Positions 1 through 7,451 of a DNA stretch of 33,728 nucleotides are shown in pieces (within the stretch, counting starts at the first letter, position 1; every line of letters begins with the position of its first letter). Location: positions 18,205-51,932 of the forward strand of contig CAJTON010000013.1 in the NCBI GenBank assembly GCA_910577605.1, written 5' to 3'. Below the pieces are notes generated by a model. That model was not told where the DNA came from, did no database searches, and saw only the letters and a program-made list of their open reading frames with translations. The stretch is from an uncultured Butyrivibrio sp. Lineage in GTDB: Bacteria > Bacillota > Clostridia > Lachnospirales > Lachnospiraceae. The position numbers were made by a program, and so were the translations under genes.

Positions 1-397
1 GCACGTTGAAGCAGGGATAGCCGACGTTGCCGATCTCGTTGCCCGCCATTATCACCTCGTTATTTACGACGGCGATGTCCGCAGACTCCACGACACTTTT
101 GACATTGGCGAAAAGATAATCGTAATTGTAGCTTCCGTCAGGCTGAAGAGCCGGAATGCTCGCGCCGGCGTGCATAAGCATATCGCCTACGGCGACAAGG
201 CTTATGGTGACCGGCTCGACGCGCTTTGTCGGAGCTTCGGTCTCTGTTGGAGCCTCGGTTGCGGGCGTGACTACTACCGGTCTGCTGTCGCCCGTCGTGG
301 GAGTAGCCCCGACAGCAGCGGACGAGGAAGAACAGCCGCAGAGCGCAAGCGCGCAGATAACGGCGGAGAATATAATCGAAAAAATTTTTTTCTTCAT
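1..397 (-). CDS. CapA-family (PGA_cap) lipoprotein, 3' end cut by window edge
   Basis: The reading frame starts at the ATG complementary to 395-397 and runs off the left edge, giving the first 132 residues. Residues 1-22 are a lipoprotein signal (MKKK, hydrophobic core, lipobox LCGC with Cys22). A Thr/Pro/Glu-rich linker follows (about 23-62). The start of a catalytic-type domain comes next, with ISLVAVGDMLMH near residue 65 and YDYLFANVKSVVESADIAVV near 92. That pattern is typical of the CapA/PgsA metallophosphoesterase-like family (capsule or poly-gamma-glutamate synthesis proteins), known as surface proteins whose exact reaction is often unclear. AGGAG lies about 10 nt before the start. 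It is divergent from glnA and has its own promoter. The A/T homopolymers after the start codon keep frame. The family call is fairly safe; the substrate is unknown. Confidence 0.82.
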   Translation of the reverse strand, partial: MKKKIFSIIFSAVICALALCGCSSSSAAVGATPTTGDSRPVVVTPATEAPTETEAPTKRVEPVTISLVAVGDMLMHAGASIPALQPDGSYNYDYLFANVKSVVESADIAVVNNEVIMAGNEIGNVGYPCFNV

Positions 398-431
398 ATA
401 ATATGTACTCCTGTTTGTAATTATATTGAAC

Positions 432-460
432 AGTATACAACAACAATTCAGAATATGCAA
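432..460 (-). promoter_or_regulatory. Promoter of the CapA-like lipoprotein
   Basis: Read on the minus strand, a TTGCAT -35 (455-460) is separated by 17 nt from a TATACT -10 (432-437). It lies about 35 nt upstream of the start codon and points away from glnA. Confidence 0.6.
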
Positions 461-477
461 ATCAGGGGGCAAATTTA

Positions 478-506
478 TTGACAAATTTTCAATCGGCTGA
501 TAACAT
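478..506 (+). promoter_or_regulatory. Promoter of glnA
   Basis: A perfect TTGACA -35 (478-483) is followed after 17 nt by TAACAT (501-506) as -10. The predicted transcript begins near 513, leaving a leader of only about 30 nt before the ATG at 542. No GlnR/TnrA-type TGTNA-N7-TNACA site was seen. Confidence 0.65.
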
Positions 507-511
507 ACTGA

Positions 512-527
512 TAGTTAGATTAAACTA
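512..527 (+). promoter_or_regulatory. Hexaloop hairpin at the 5' end of the glnA transcript
   Basis: TAGTT (512-516) and AACTA (523-527) form a 5-bp stem around the six-base loop AGATTA. The hairpin coincides with the predicted transcription start and ends 2 nt before the GGAGG ribosome binding site (530-534). ANTAR proteins bind hexaloop hairpins, usually two in tandem with A at loop position 1 and G at position 4. Here only the first of those bases matches, so this may instead be a DNA operator or a 5' stabilising structure. Confidence 0.35.
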
Positions 528-541
528 CGGAGGTACTTGAA

Positions 542-1873
542 ATGGCCCATTATTCAAAGGAAGATATAATCAATTTTGTGGAGGAAAACGACGTTGAGTT
601 TATAAGGCTTCAGTTTACGGATATTTTTGGAATACTTAAGAATGTGGCGATTCCCAAAAGCCAGTTAAAAAAGGCTCTTGACAATCAGATGATGTTTGAC
701 GGTTCTTCGATAGACGGCTTTGCGCGTATAGAGGAATCCGATATGTATCTGCGTCCCGACCTTGACAGCTTCGTTATTTTCCCGTGGAGACCGCAGCACG
801 GAAAGGTGGCAAGGCTTATCTGCGACGTATACAAGACGGACGGAACGCCGTTTGAGGGCGACCCCAGACATATACTCAGGAAGGCCGTGGACGAAGCCGC
901 CAAAATGGGCTATACCTTCAATGCGGGACCGGAGTGCGAGTTTTTCCTTTTCAATGTAGACGAGAACGGAGCGCCTACTACGGATTCGTTTGACAGGGCG
1001 GGATATTTTGACCTCGGTCCAAACGATCTTGGTGAAAATGCGAGACGCGACATGGTGCTGACGCTTGAGGAAATGGGATTTGAAATCGAGGCTTCGCATC
1101 ACGAGTGCGCGCCGGCACAGCACGAGATAGATTTTAAGTACGGAGAGGCCGTTAAGACGGCGGATTCAATAATGACCTTTAAGCTCGCGGTAAAAACTAT
1201 CGCGCAGAGACACGGGCTTTACGCTACATTCATGCCCAAGCCCAAGCCCGGAGTTGCGGGTTCGGGAATGCATATAAATATGTCCCTTCAAAAAGACGGG
1301 AAAAATATTTTCGCAGACGAAAACGGAAAGGACGGTCTGAGCGAGGAAGCGTATTATTTTATCGCCGGTATTATGAAGCATATCAAAGGAATCGTGGCTA
1401 TTACCAATCCGCTTGTCAACTCATACAAAAGACTTGTACCGGGCTATGAGGCGCCCTGCTATATCGCGTGGTCGGCTAAAAACAGAAGCCCGCTGATAAG
1501 GATTCCCGCCGCGAGGGGCGCGGGAACGAGAGTGGAGCTGCGTAATCCCGATCCCTCCGCTAACCCTTATTTTGCGCTGGCGGTATGTCTTATGGCAGGA
1601 TTGGACGGAATCAAAAACAAACTTCCGCTCTGCGACAGCGTTGACGTAAATATTTTTGAGATGAGCAAAAAAGAAAAGAAGCAGCGCGGAATAGAAAGCC
1701 TTCCCGAAACCCTTTACGATGCGGTAAAGGAGCTTGAGAAGGATGAGTATATAATGAATTTCATAGGTGAGGAGACCGCAGAGAAATATATTGCGGCAAA
1801 GAAGAGGGAATGGAGCAATTACAAGGTGACAGTCAGCCGTTGGGAAATTGACGAATATCTTTATAAATTCTAA
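542..1873 (+). CDS. glnA: Glutamine synthetase, type I (GSI-alpha)
   Basis: Makes glutamine from glutamate, ammonia and ATP in the cytoplasm. The 443-residue length is usual for the Firmicute GSI-alpha class. The N-terminal beta-grasp domain (about 15-100) holds the SSIDGFARIEESDMYL segment with Arg62, the residue tied to feedback inhibition in Bacillus GlnA. Metal and nucleotide ligands are visible: GPECEFF (Glu131, Glu133), HHECAPAQHE (Glu188), SGMHINMS (His244), the flap Glu304 in PGYEAP, and RGAGTRVELRNPDPSANPY near 325-343. There is no adenylylation-type insertion, as expected for the alpha class. GGAGG lies 7 nt before the ATG. It is followed after 20 nt by an ANTAR regulator, a pairing known around clostridial glnA, which suggests nitrogen control through RNA antitermination rather than GlnB/GlnE. 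Confidence 0.97.
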   Translation: MAHYSKEDIINFVEENDVEFIRLQFTDIFGILKNVAIPKSQLKKALDNQMMFDGSSIDGFARIEESDMYLRPDLDSFVIFPWRPQHGKVARLICDVYKTDGTPFEGDPRHILRKAVDEAAKMGYTFNAGPECEFFLFNVDENGAPTTDSFDRAGYFDLGPNDLGENARRDMVLTLEEMGFEIEASHHECAPAQHEIDFKYGEAVKTADSIMTFKLAVKTIAQRHGLYATFMPKPKPGVAGSGMHINMSLQKDGKNIFADENGKDGLSEEAYYFIAGIMKHIKGIVAITNPLVNSYKRLVPGYEAPCYIAWSAKNRSPLIRIPAARGAGTRVELRNPDPSANPYFALAVCLMAGLDGIKNKLPLCDSVDVNIFEMSKKEKKQRGIESLPETLYDAVKELEKDEYIMNFIGEETAEKYIAAKKREWSNYKVTVSRWEIDEYLYKF

Positions 1874-1893
1874 GATATTCCGGAGGCGGTACT

Positions 1894-2445
1894 ATGGAAA
1901 ATGTGATTGTCGTATTTCCGAAACCTGATGACGGCAGGAATATGAAAAATATTCTTGTCAGAAGCGGTATAACCGTGGACGCGGTATGCAGAAACGGCGC
2001 TCAGGCGCTTGAGTGCGCCAATTCGCTTAATGAAGGAATCGTGATATGCAGTTATCGTTTTAACGATATGTATTACACCAATCTTGCCGAAAACCTTCCG
2101 GCGGCGTTCGATATGCTGCTTGTTGCGTCTCAGGGTCACTGGATCGACGACGGGGACTCTAATATAATCAGGCTTGCCATGCCTTTTAAGACTTATGACC
2201 TGATAGACACCGTACATATGATGTTTGAGGCTCAGCACAGGCGGCGTAAGAAAGCGAGGCTTTCCCCCAAGGAGCGTTCGGACGGTGAAATAAAAATTAT
2301 CGCTCAGGCAAAGAGCGTACTGATGGAAAGAAACAATATGACGGAGGCGGAGGCTCACAAATATATGCAGAAATGCAGTATGGACAGTGGGAACGGACTT
2401 GTGGAAACTGCCAAAATGGTTCTGTGCCTTTACCGACGTGAGTAG
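1894..2445 (+). CDS. ANTAR-domain regulator with atypical receiver domain (NitR-like)
   Basis: 183 residues. The N-terminal half (1-112) resembles a response-regulator receiver but lacks the phospho-acceptor: the beta-3 segment reads IVICSYRF, with Ser53 where Asp is expected. The Lys-Pro pair near the domain end is altered to MPFK (96-99). The C-terminal part (about 127-181) is a clear ANTAR domain, with the AQAKSVLMERNNMTEAEAHK helix pair and the VETAKMVL end. ANTAR proteins bind tandem RNA hairpins and prevent termination, often for nitrogen genes. Placement 20 nt after glnA behind GGAGGCGG indicates co-transcription. Signalling by phosphorylation is unlikely for this protein; a protein or small-molecule input is inference. 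Its RNA targets are probably elsewhere, with one weak candidate hairpin at 512-527. Confidence 0.85.
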   Translation: MENVIVVFPKPDDGRNMKNILVRSGITVDAVCRNGAQALECANSLNEGIVICSYRFNDMYYTNLAENLPAAFDMLLVASQGHWIDDGDSNIIRLAMPFKTYDLIDTVHMMFEAQHRRRKKARLSPKERSDGEIKIIAQAKSVLMERNNMTEAEAHKYMQKCSMDSGNGLVETAKMVLCLYRRE

Positions 2446-2514
2446 CGGCGCCGTGACAGGGATATTGTTTTACGCAGAAAAACGCCGCGGGAATAATGAG
2501 AGGAGCGAGGTCAG

Positions 2515-3351
2515 ATGAAGTTTACCAAAATGCAGGGCATCGGAAACGATTATGTGTATGTAAACTGTTTTAAAGAGAAGGTGGAGGACCCGTCGGAGGT
2601 TTCAAAGCTTGTAAGCGACAGACATTTCGGAATAGGCTCGGACGGACTGATACTTATAAAGCCAAGCGATAAGGCAGATTTTTACATGGATATGTATAAC
2701 GCCGACGGCTCGTCCGGCAAAATGTGCGGAAACGGGATCCGCTGCGTAGGCAAATATGTCTATGACAACGGACTGACGGACAAAACCGAAATTTCGGTTG
2801 AAACTTTATCCGGTATAAAATACCTCAGGCTGAATGTCAGCGACGGAAAGGTCCGCTCAGTGAGGGTGGATATGGGCGCGCCGGTTTTTGAGCCGCAGTC
2901 GGTTCCGGTAAGTCTTGAGGGCGACTGCGTAAAAGACAGACCGATGGACATAAACGGCAGAGAGTACCGGATAACCTGCGTGTCAATGGGAAATCCGCAC
3001 TGCGTTACATATATCGACGATGTGGACGGTCTTAAAATAGAAGAAACAGGTCCTCTTTTTGAGAATAACGCCGTTTTTCCCGACAGGATAAACACCGAGT
3101 TTGTGCGCGTGATCGACAGGAATACAATAAAGATGCGCGTGTGGGAACGAGGGTCAGGCGAGACGCTTGCCTGCGGAACAGGAGCGTGCGCGGCGGCGGT
3201 CGCGTCGATGCTTAACGGATACTGCGGCGATACCGTTACGGTAAAACTGCGTGGAGGCGATCTAAAGATAAGCTGGGACAAAAAAGAAAACACAGTATAC
3301 ATGGAGGGTCCTGCCGAGGTGTCCTTTACCGGGGAATGGTCCAATAAATAA
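2515..3351 (+). CDS. dapF: Diaminopimelate epimerase
   Basis: Converts LL-diaminopimelate to meso-diaminopimelate, the precursor of lysine and of peptidoglycan cross-links. The 278 residues match the family. The two active-site cysteines are both present in their motifs: Cys71 in MCGNGIRC and Cys220 in SGETLACGTGACAAA. Substrate-binding segments GNDYVYVN (10-17), NADGSSGK (62-69) and GNPHCVTYIDD (159-169) are intact. The ATG at 2515 follows GGAGCGAGG. The 69 nt before it contain a GCGGCG/CGCCGC inverted repeat (2445-2488) without a T-run, so read-through from glnA and the ANTAR gene is likely. Its partner dapL starts 16 nt downstream. Confidence 0.96.
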   Translation: MKFTKMQGIGNDYVYVNCFKEKVEDPSEVSKLVSDRHFGIGSDGLILIKPSDKADFYMDMYNADGSSGKMCGNGIRCVGKYVYDNGLTDKTEISVETLSGIKYLRLNVSDGKVRSVRVDMGAPVFEPQSVPVSLEGDCVKDRPMDINGREYRITCVSMGNPHCVTYIDDVDGLKIEETGPLFENNAVFPDRINTEFVRVIDRNTIKMRVWERGSGETLACGTGACAAAVASMLNGYCGDTVTVKLRGGDLKISWDKKENTVYMEGPAEVSFTGEWSNK

Positions 3352-3367
3352 TGAAAGAAGGAATAAT

Positions 3368-4585
3368 ATGTTTAAAATCAACGAGAATTATCTTAAACTT
3401 CCGGGGAGCTATCTTTTTTCCACGGTCGGAAGAAAGGAAAGAGAATATAAAGCGGCGCACCCTGACAAAAAGGTGATAAAGCTGAGTATAGGCGACGTGA
3501 CCCAGCCGCTTGTGCCTTCGATAGTTGAGGCGCTTCACGGCGCGGTCGACGAAATGGGAAAGGCTGAGACCTTCCGCGGGTACGCTCCCGATCTCGGCTA
3601 CGAATTTCTGCGGTCAGCCATAGCGTCGGGCGATTACAAGGCGCGTGGCGTTGATATTGATATAGACGAGATTTTTGTTTCTGACGGCGCCAAGTGCGAT
3701 TCCGGAAATATTCAGGAGATCCTCGGACTTGACAATAAAATTGCGGTAGGAGATCCGGTCTATCCCGTCTATGTGGATTCCAATGTGATGGCGGGAAGGA
3801 CGGGAACTTATGACGCGGCCACGGGAATGTGGAGCAATGTGGTGTATATGCCGTGTCTTGAAGAAAACGGTTTTGCTCCGACGCTCCCGAAAGAAACTCC
3901 CGATATAATATATCTTTGTTTCCCTAACAATCCTACGGGCGCGACGGTCACAAAGGACGAACTTCAGAAATGGGTAGATTACGCCAATGAAAAGAAGGCG
4001 CTTATAATATATGACGCGGCGTATGAGGCGTATATTTCCGAGAGCAATGTTCCCCATACGGTGTACGAGTGCGACGGCGCGAAGACCTGCGCCATAGAGC
4101 TTAGGAGCTTTTCAAAGAACGCAGGCTTCACGGGAGTAAGACTTGGGTTCACTGTCATTCCCAAAGAACTTAAATGCGGCGACGTGTCCTTAAACGCGCT
4201 CTGGGCGAGAAGGCACGGAACCAAGTACAACGGAGCGCCTTATATCGTTCAGCGCGCGGGCGAGGCGGTTTATTCCGAAACGGGCAGGCAGGAGCTTAAA
4301 AAACAGGTCGCATATTATATGAATAACGCGAAGGTTATAAAAGAAGGACTTGCGGAGGCGGGATTTTCCGTGTCCGGCGGCGTGAATGCTCCCTATATCT
4401 GGCTCAAGACGGTGAACGGAATGAGCTCGTGGGAATTTTTTGACTATGTTCTTGAGAAAGCCAATGTCGTGGGAACTCCGGGTTCGGGCTTCGGTCCAAG
4501 CGGAGAGGGCTATTTCAGGCTGACAGCCTTCGGCACATATGAGAATACCGTTGAAGCTATCGAACGCATGAAAAAGCTTATCTGA
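3368..4585 (+). CDS. dapL: LL-diaminopimelate aminotransferase
   Basis: A PLP-dependent fold-type I aminotransferase that makes LL-DAP directly from tetrahydrodipicolinate and glutamate, bypassing the succinylase/acetylase steps. 405 residues. DapL-type features are the N-terminal NYLKLPGSYLFSTV block, KLSIGDVTQPL (38-48), the FPNNPTGATV loop (185-194), IIYDAAYEAYI (213-223) and the SFSKNAGFTGVRLGF block with the Schiff-base Lys250. AAGGA lies 5 nt before the ATG, 16 nt after dapF, so the two are co-expressed and sequential in the pathway. The glutamate it uses links it to the nitrogen genes just upstream. Well supported; other class I aminotransferases lack this combination of motifs. Confidence 0.94.
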   Translation: MFKINENYLKLPGSYLFSTVGRKEREYKAAHPDKKVIKLSIGDVTQPLVPSIVEALHGAVDEMGKAETFRGYAPDLGYEFLRSAIASGDYKARGVDIDIDEIFVSDGAKCDSGNIQEILGLDNKIAVGDPVYPVYVDSNVMAGRTGTYDAATGMWSNVVYMPCLEENGFAPTLPKETPDIIYLCFPNNPTGATVTKDELQKWVDYANEKKALIIYDAAYEAYISESNVPHTVYECDGAKTCAIELRSFSKNAGFTGVRLGFTVIPKELKCGDVSLNALWARRHGTKYNGAPYIVQRAGEAVYSETGRQELKKQVAYYMNNAKVIKEGLAEAGFSVSGGVNAPYIWLKTVNGMSSWEFFDYVLEKANVVGTPGSGFGPSGEGYFRLTAFGTYENTVEAIERMKKLI

Positions 4586-4595
4586 AAATAATTCT

Positions 4596-4617
4596 GCCCT
4601 GAGGATATCCTTGGGGC
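4596..4617 (+). other. Near-perfect 22-nt palindrome between dapL and the deacetylase gene
   Basis: GCCCTGAGG and CCTTGGGGC pair over nine positions (two G-T wobbles) around an ATAT loop. No T-run follows, and the AGGAGG of the next gene lies about 10 nt further on. It may be an mRNA processing or attenuating hairpin. Confidence 0.35.
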
Positions 4618-4640
4618 GGCTTGAACAGGAGGAAAATAAA

Positions 4641-5324
4641 ATGGCAGTATGGGATGGACGCAAAAAAGCCTTTACCATGAGCTATGACGACGGAATTGAG
4701 TCGGACAGAAAGCTTGTGGACATAATCAATTATTACAAAATAAAATGCACCTTCAATCTTAATTCCGGTCTTATAGGCGACGGCGGTTCGTGGAAGGATA
4801 AGGATTTTGAGGTGAGAAGGCTTCCGCTTGAGGGATTAAAGGAGCTTTACGCGGGGCACGAAATAGCGGTTCACGGCACAAACCACCTTGCCCCTCCTGA
4901 ACTCAGCGATGAGGAACTTAAAGAGGAGCTTCTGACTGATAAGCAGAGACTCGGAGAGCTTTTCGGGGAGGTTCCCGTCGGTATGGCGTACGCATACGGA
5001 GCTTATGATGACAGGACAGTTGAGTATCTTGCGTCCATAGGTATCAAATACGCGAGAACGGTCTGCGACGCGGGAAGTTTTGATATGCAGACGGATCTGC
5101 TTCGCTTTAAACCCACCTGTCATCATCAGAACGAAAAGGTCTTTGAGCTTATCGACGATTTTGTGAATCTTTCCTGCGACAAGCCGCAGATATTTTATCT
5201 GTGGGGACACAGCTACGAGTTTGACGGCAATGATAACTGGGACCGTCTGGAAAAAATATGCGAGAGCATAGCCGGACATGACGACATATTTTTCGGAACG
5301 AACAGGGAAGTTCTGCTTCGCTGA
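4641..5324 (+). CDS. Cytoplasmic polysaccharide deacetylase-like protein (NodB/CE4 fold)
   Basis: 227 residues from the ATG at 4641, which has AGGAGG 9 nt upstream; an upstream in-frame TTG at 4611 lacks such a site. CE4 motifs are recognisable. Motif 1 is SYDDG (14-18) with Asp16 and Asp17. Motif 2 is HGTNH, with His78 and His82 as metal ligands. Motif 3 is AYAYGAYDD (116-124), where the usual Arg-x-Pro is replaced. The C-terminal catalytic-histidine region is LWGHSYEFDG (His190). There is no signal peptide or membrane segment, so unlike classical peptidoglycan or chitin deacetylases it probably acts on a cytoplasmic substrate such as a precursor or oligosaccharide; the substrate is unknown. 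It is the last gene before the terminator at 5363 and may be transcribed with dapL. Confidence 0.8.
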   Translation: MAVWDGRKKAFTMSYDDGIESDRKLVDIINYYKIKCTFNLNSGLIGDGGSWKDKDFEVRRLPLEGLKELYAGHEIAVHGTNHLAPPELSDEELKEELLTDKQRLGELFGEVPVGMAYAYGAYDDRTVEYLASIGIKYARTVCDAGSFDMQTDLLRFKPTCHHQNEKVFELIDDFVNLSCDKPQIFYLWGHSYEFDGNDNWDRLEKICESIAGHDDIFFGTNREVLLR

Positions 5325-5362
5325 AAACGCAAAAATCACATAGAATATTTGAAAGCTTGTCA

Positions 5363-5411
5363 TAAGGGGCGGATACGGGATTTTTCCCGTCCGCCCCTTA
5401 GTAATATTTTA
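5363..5411 (+). terminator. Rho-independent terminator after the glnA-dap block
   Basis: TAAGGGGCGGA (5363-5373) pairs perfectly with TCCGCCCCTTA (5390-5400), and an inner CGGG/CCCG extends the stem around ATTTTT. An AT-rich tail ending in TATTTT follows. Confidence 0.8.
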
Positions 5412-5473
5412 TGTAACAACCAATAAAAAATCTTGACTATATAAATAGAAGGATGTGGAGAGGGGAGCTCTGA

Positions 5474-7444
5474 GTGAGAAGAAAAGTATTTCGTAAAAGT
5501 CTAAGTATTTGCGTGGTTTTGGCGTTTGTTTTATGCGGAAATATAACGGTGAAATCGGAAGATACTGGGACTGCGGCATCGGACGCATCATTTCAGGAAG
5601 CGGCGCTTGCAGATGAGGACAGACCGGAGGCTGTGGAGCAGGAGCTTATTGAGGAAAAGTGTCATATCGCCAGACTTTATGACAAGGAAAGCGAGCTTGA
5701 CACCGTTGTTTTTGCCAATCAGGACGGAACGGAAACCGCATATATCTTTGACGAGGCGGTTAAATATCGGGATGATGACGGGATCATTACCGATAAAAGC
5801 AATAAGCTGTACAGCAGTAAAGAGACAGATTGCGCATATATCAACCTTGATAACGACATTCGGACATCCTTTCCGGCTCGATTAAACGCAGATGCCGGAG
5901 TAACTCTGAATTACGGTGAATACTCCATCGTTATGTATCCTTTTGGCGGTTCGGATTCTCTGGCAGAGAAAATAATTGAGAATGATGACGAATATGTGTA
6001 TTACGACAAAGCGTTCGGGCAAGGGACGGCGCTGCGCTATAAGACAACCTTTTCCGGCCTCAAAGAAGATATTATCCTCTACGAAAACGCAGGGAACCGG
6101 TTTGATTTTACTGTCGAGTGCGGCACTCTCGTTCCATCGGTCGAGAATAATACGGTAGTGTTCACGGATCCCGATACGGAGGAAACCGTCGCCGTGTTTG
6201 ATTCGGTCTATGTGTATGACAGCTGCAAGGACAGCTCTTTTAACTGGACATGGGACAATACCGTGACCTTACGTCAGGGTGAGGACGGAATGTACAGAAT
6301 AACGCTCTTTGTGGATTCGGAATTTCTCAATAATCCTGATACGGTGTATCCGGTTTATATCGACCCAAGCGTTACTGTGACCGCTTCGGGCAGCGGGACA
6401 GGAAAGACCATTGTCGATACGCCGATTTATAACGGGAGCGGCGCAAAAAATATAATGTCAGGTGCAAATCCCACAGCGGTGCTTGGATATGTCGGGATCT
6501 TGAATGGCGTTCAGTACGAAGCGGGAAGACTGCTGATGAAGTTCCCCGGCTTGATGAGCAAATCTTTTATGCAAAGTCCGGATTATATCATTAACTCCGC
6601 TGATTTATATATGAAGGATATATCGGGAGGCTCCACCTTTGCAGTAATCGCGGCATATATTTACAACGGTCCGGCATGGACGGAATCAACTACATACAGT
6701 GAGGCGATATGGAACGGGATTTATAAAAAGGACGGTTTTTTGCAGCCTGTTTCGAGATGCGGCTTTTCTTATCCGAACGCAACGACGGGGAAATTTGATA
6801 TTCTTGAGGCGGTAAGGCTGTGGCAGTCAAACCCTTCCTACGGTGAAAAAGGAATCATGCTAAGGAACGGTACGAGCGAGTATGACGCAAGCTGTCCAAA
6901 ATCGTTATGTACCTCCGAGGGCAGCACAAAGCCTTATCTGAGCGTGACATACAGCAGCCGAGGCGTGGCTAAGAATGCAATAATGAGCTATGGAGCTTCT
7001 TCAAAAACGCTCACGATAAAGCTCGTGGGCTACGATGCGATGGCGGGTTGGCAGTCGATCATACAAAACTCTTGCAGGGCGTGGAACAATTCAAAGGCTA
7101 AGACGAATATCACCGTGACGACGACAGGTTCGTCAAGCTATACGATGGAGGTTGTAGATAAACCTACGGAATTATGGTATGGGTTGACAACTTCAAAATG
7201 GAACGCTAACGGTATTACCACCTCGGCTACAATTCAGATAAATAAAGCTAAAATAGGGAATGCGTCTGATAATGCCAAGTTCAGCACGGTCACACATGAG
7301 ATCGGGCATCTGTTTTGGCTTGATGATGATCCGGAAACAGCAGATTACAGCTTAATGCTACACGGAAGAGACAGGGAGTTGATTTATACGCCGCAGATGA
7401 TTGATATTTACCATATGGAGCAAGCAGGTTATATGAAAGGTTAG
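5474..7444 (+). CDS. Secreted zinc metalloprotease with matrixin/snapalysin-like C-terminus
   Basis: 656 residues from GTG 5474, chosen because GGGGAG lies 8 nt upstream and the frame then opens with a signal peptide (MRRKVFRKS, hydrophobic core, cleavage near 27). Residues about 30-290 are an acidic beta-rich region ending in TVYPVYIDPSVTV, a sequence that often precedes DNRLRE/RHS-type surface domains. Residues about 300-500 look like a DNRLRE beta-sandwich (KFDILEAVRLW, GEKGIMLRN, KPYLSVTYSSRG). The C-terminal about 150 residues form a metzincin-type domain, with zinc ligands in HEIGHLFWLDDD (His608, Glu609, His612, probably Asp618) and a Met-turn-like SLMLHG (Met628). Trp615 replaces the usual Gly of HExxHxxGxxH/D. 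It is probably exported and cell-surface or secreted. The next gene begins 7 nt later. Target unknown. Confidence 0.78.
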   Translation: MRRKVFRKSLSICVVLAFVLCGNITVKSEDTGTAASDASFQEAALADEDRPEAVEQELIEEKCHIARLYDKESELDTVVFANQDGTETAYIFDEAVKYRDDDGIITDKSNKLYSSKETDCAYINLDNDIRTSFPARLNADAGVTLNYGEYSIVMYPFGGSDSLAEKIIENDDEYVYYDKAFGQGTALRYKTTFSGLKEDIILYENAGNRFDFTVECGTLVPSVENNTVVFTDPDTEETVAVFDSVYVYDSCKDSSFNWTWDNTVTLRQGEDGMYRITLFVDSEFLNNPDTVYPVYIDPSVTVTASGSGTGKTIVDTPIYNGSGAKNIMSGANPTAVLGYVGILNGVQYEAGRLLMKFPGLMSKSFMQSPDYIINSADLYMKDISGGSTFAVIAAYIYNGPAWTESTTYSEAIWNGIYKKDGFLQPVSRCGFSYPNATTGKFDILEAVRLWQSNPSYGEKGIMLRNGTSEYDASCPKSLCTSEGSTKPYLSVTYSSRGVAKNAIMSYGASSKTLTIKLVGYDAMAGWQSIIQNSCRAWNNSKAKTNITVTTTGSSSYTMEVVDKPTELWYGLTTSKWNANGITTSATIQINKAKIGNASDNAKFSTVTHEIGHLFWLDDDPETADYSLMLHGRDRELIYTPQMIDIYHMEQAGYMKG

Positions 7445-7451
7445 GTGGATT

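Noticed and set aside
138..446. A 102-codon open frame on the minus strand overlapping the CapA-like gene
   Set aside because: It is out of frame with the lipoprotein. The correct frame from the ATG at 395-397 gives a perfect lipobox and the PGA_cap motif, and its codons stay open to the window edge. I first suspected a frameshift in the A/T runs at 379-391, but a recount showed the frame is intact.
2445..2488. GCGGCG/CGCCGC inverted repeat after the ANTAR gene as a terminator
   Set aside because: The loop is over 30 nt and no T-run follows, so termination is unlikely. It may be incidental.
5433..5445. TTGACT with TATAAA as the promoter of the metalloprotease gene
   Set aside because: The two boxes are almost adjacent instead of about 17 nt apart, and no good alternative partner for either was found. 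The real promoter is left undefined.
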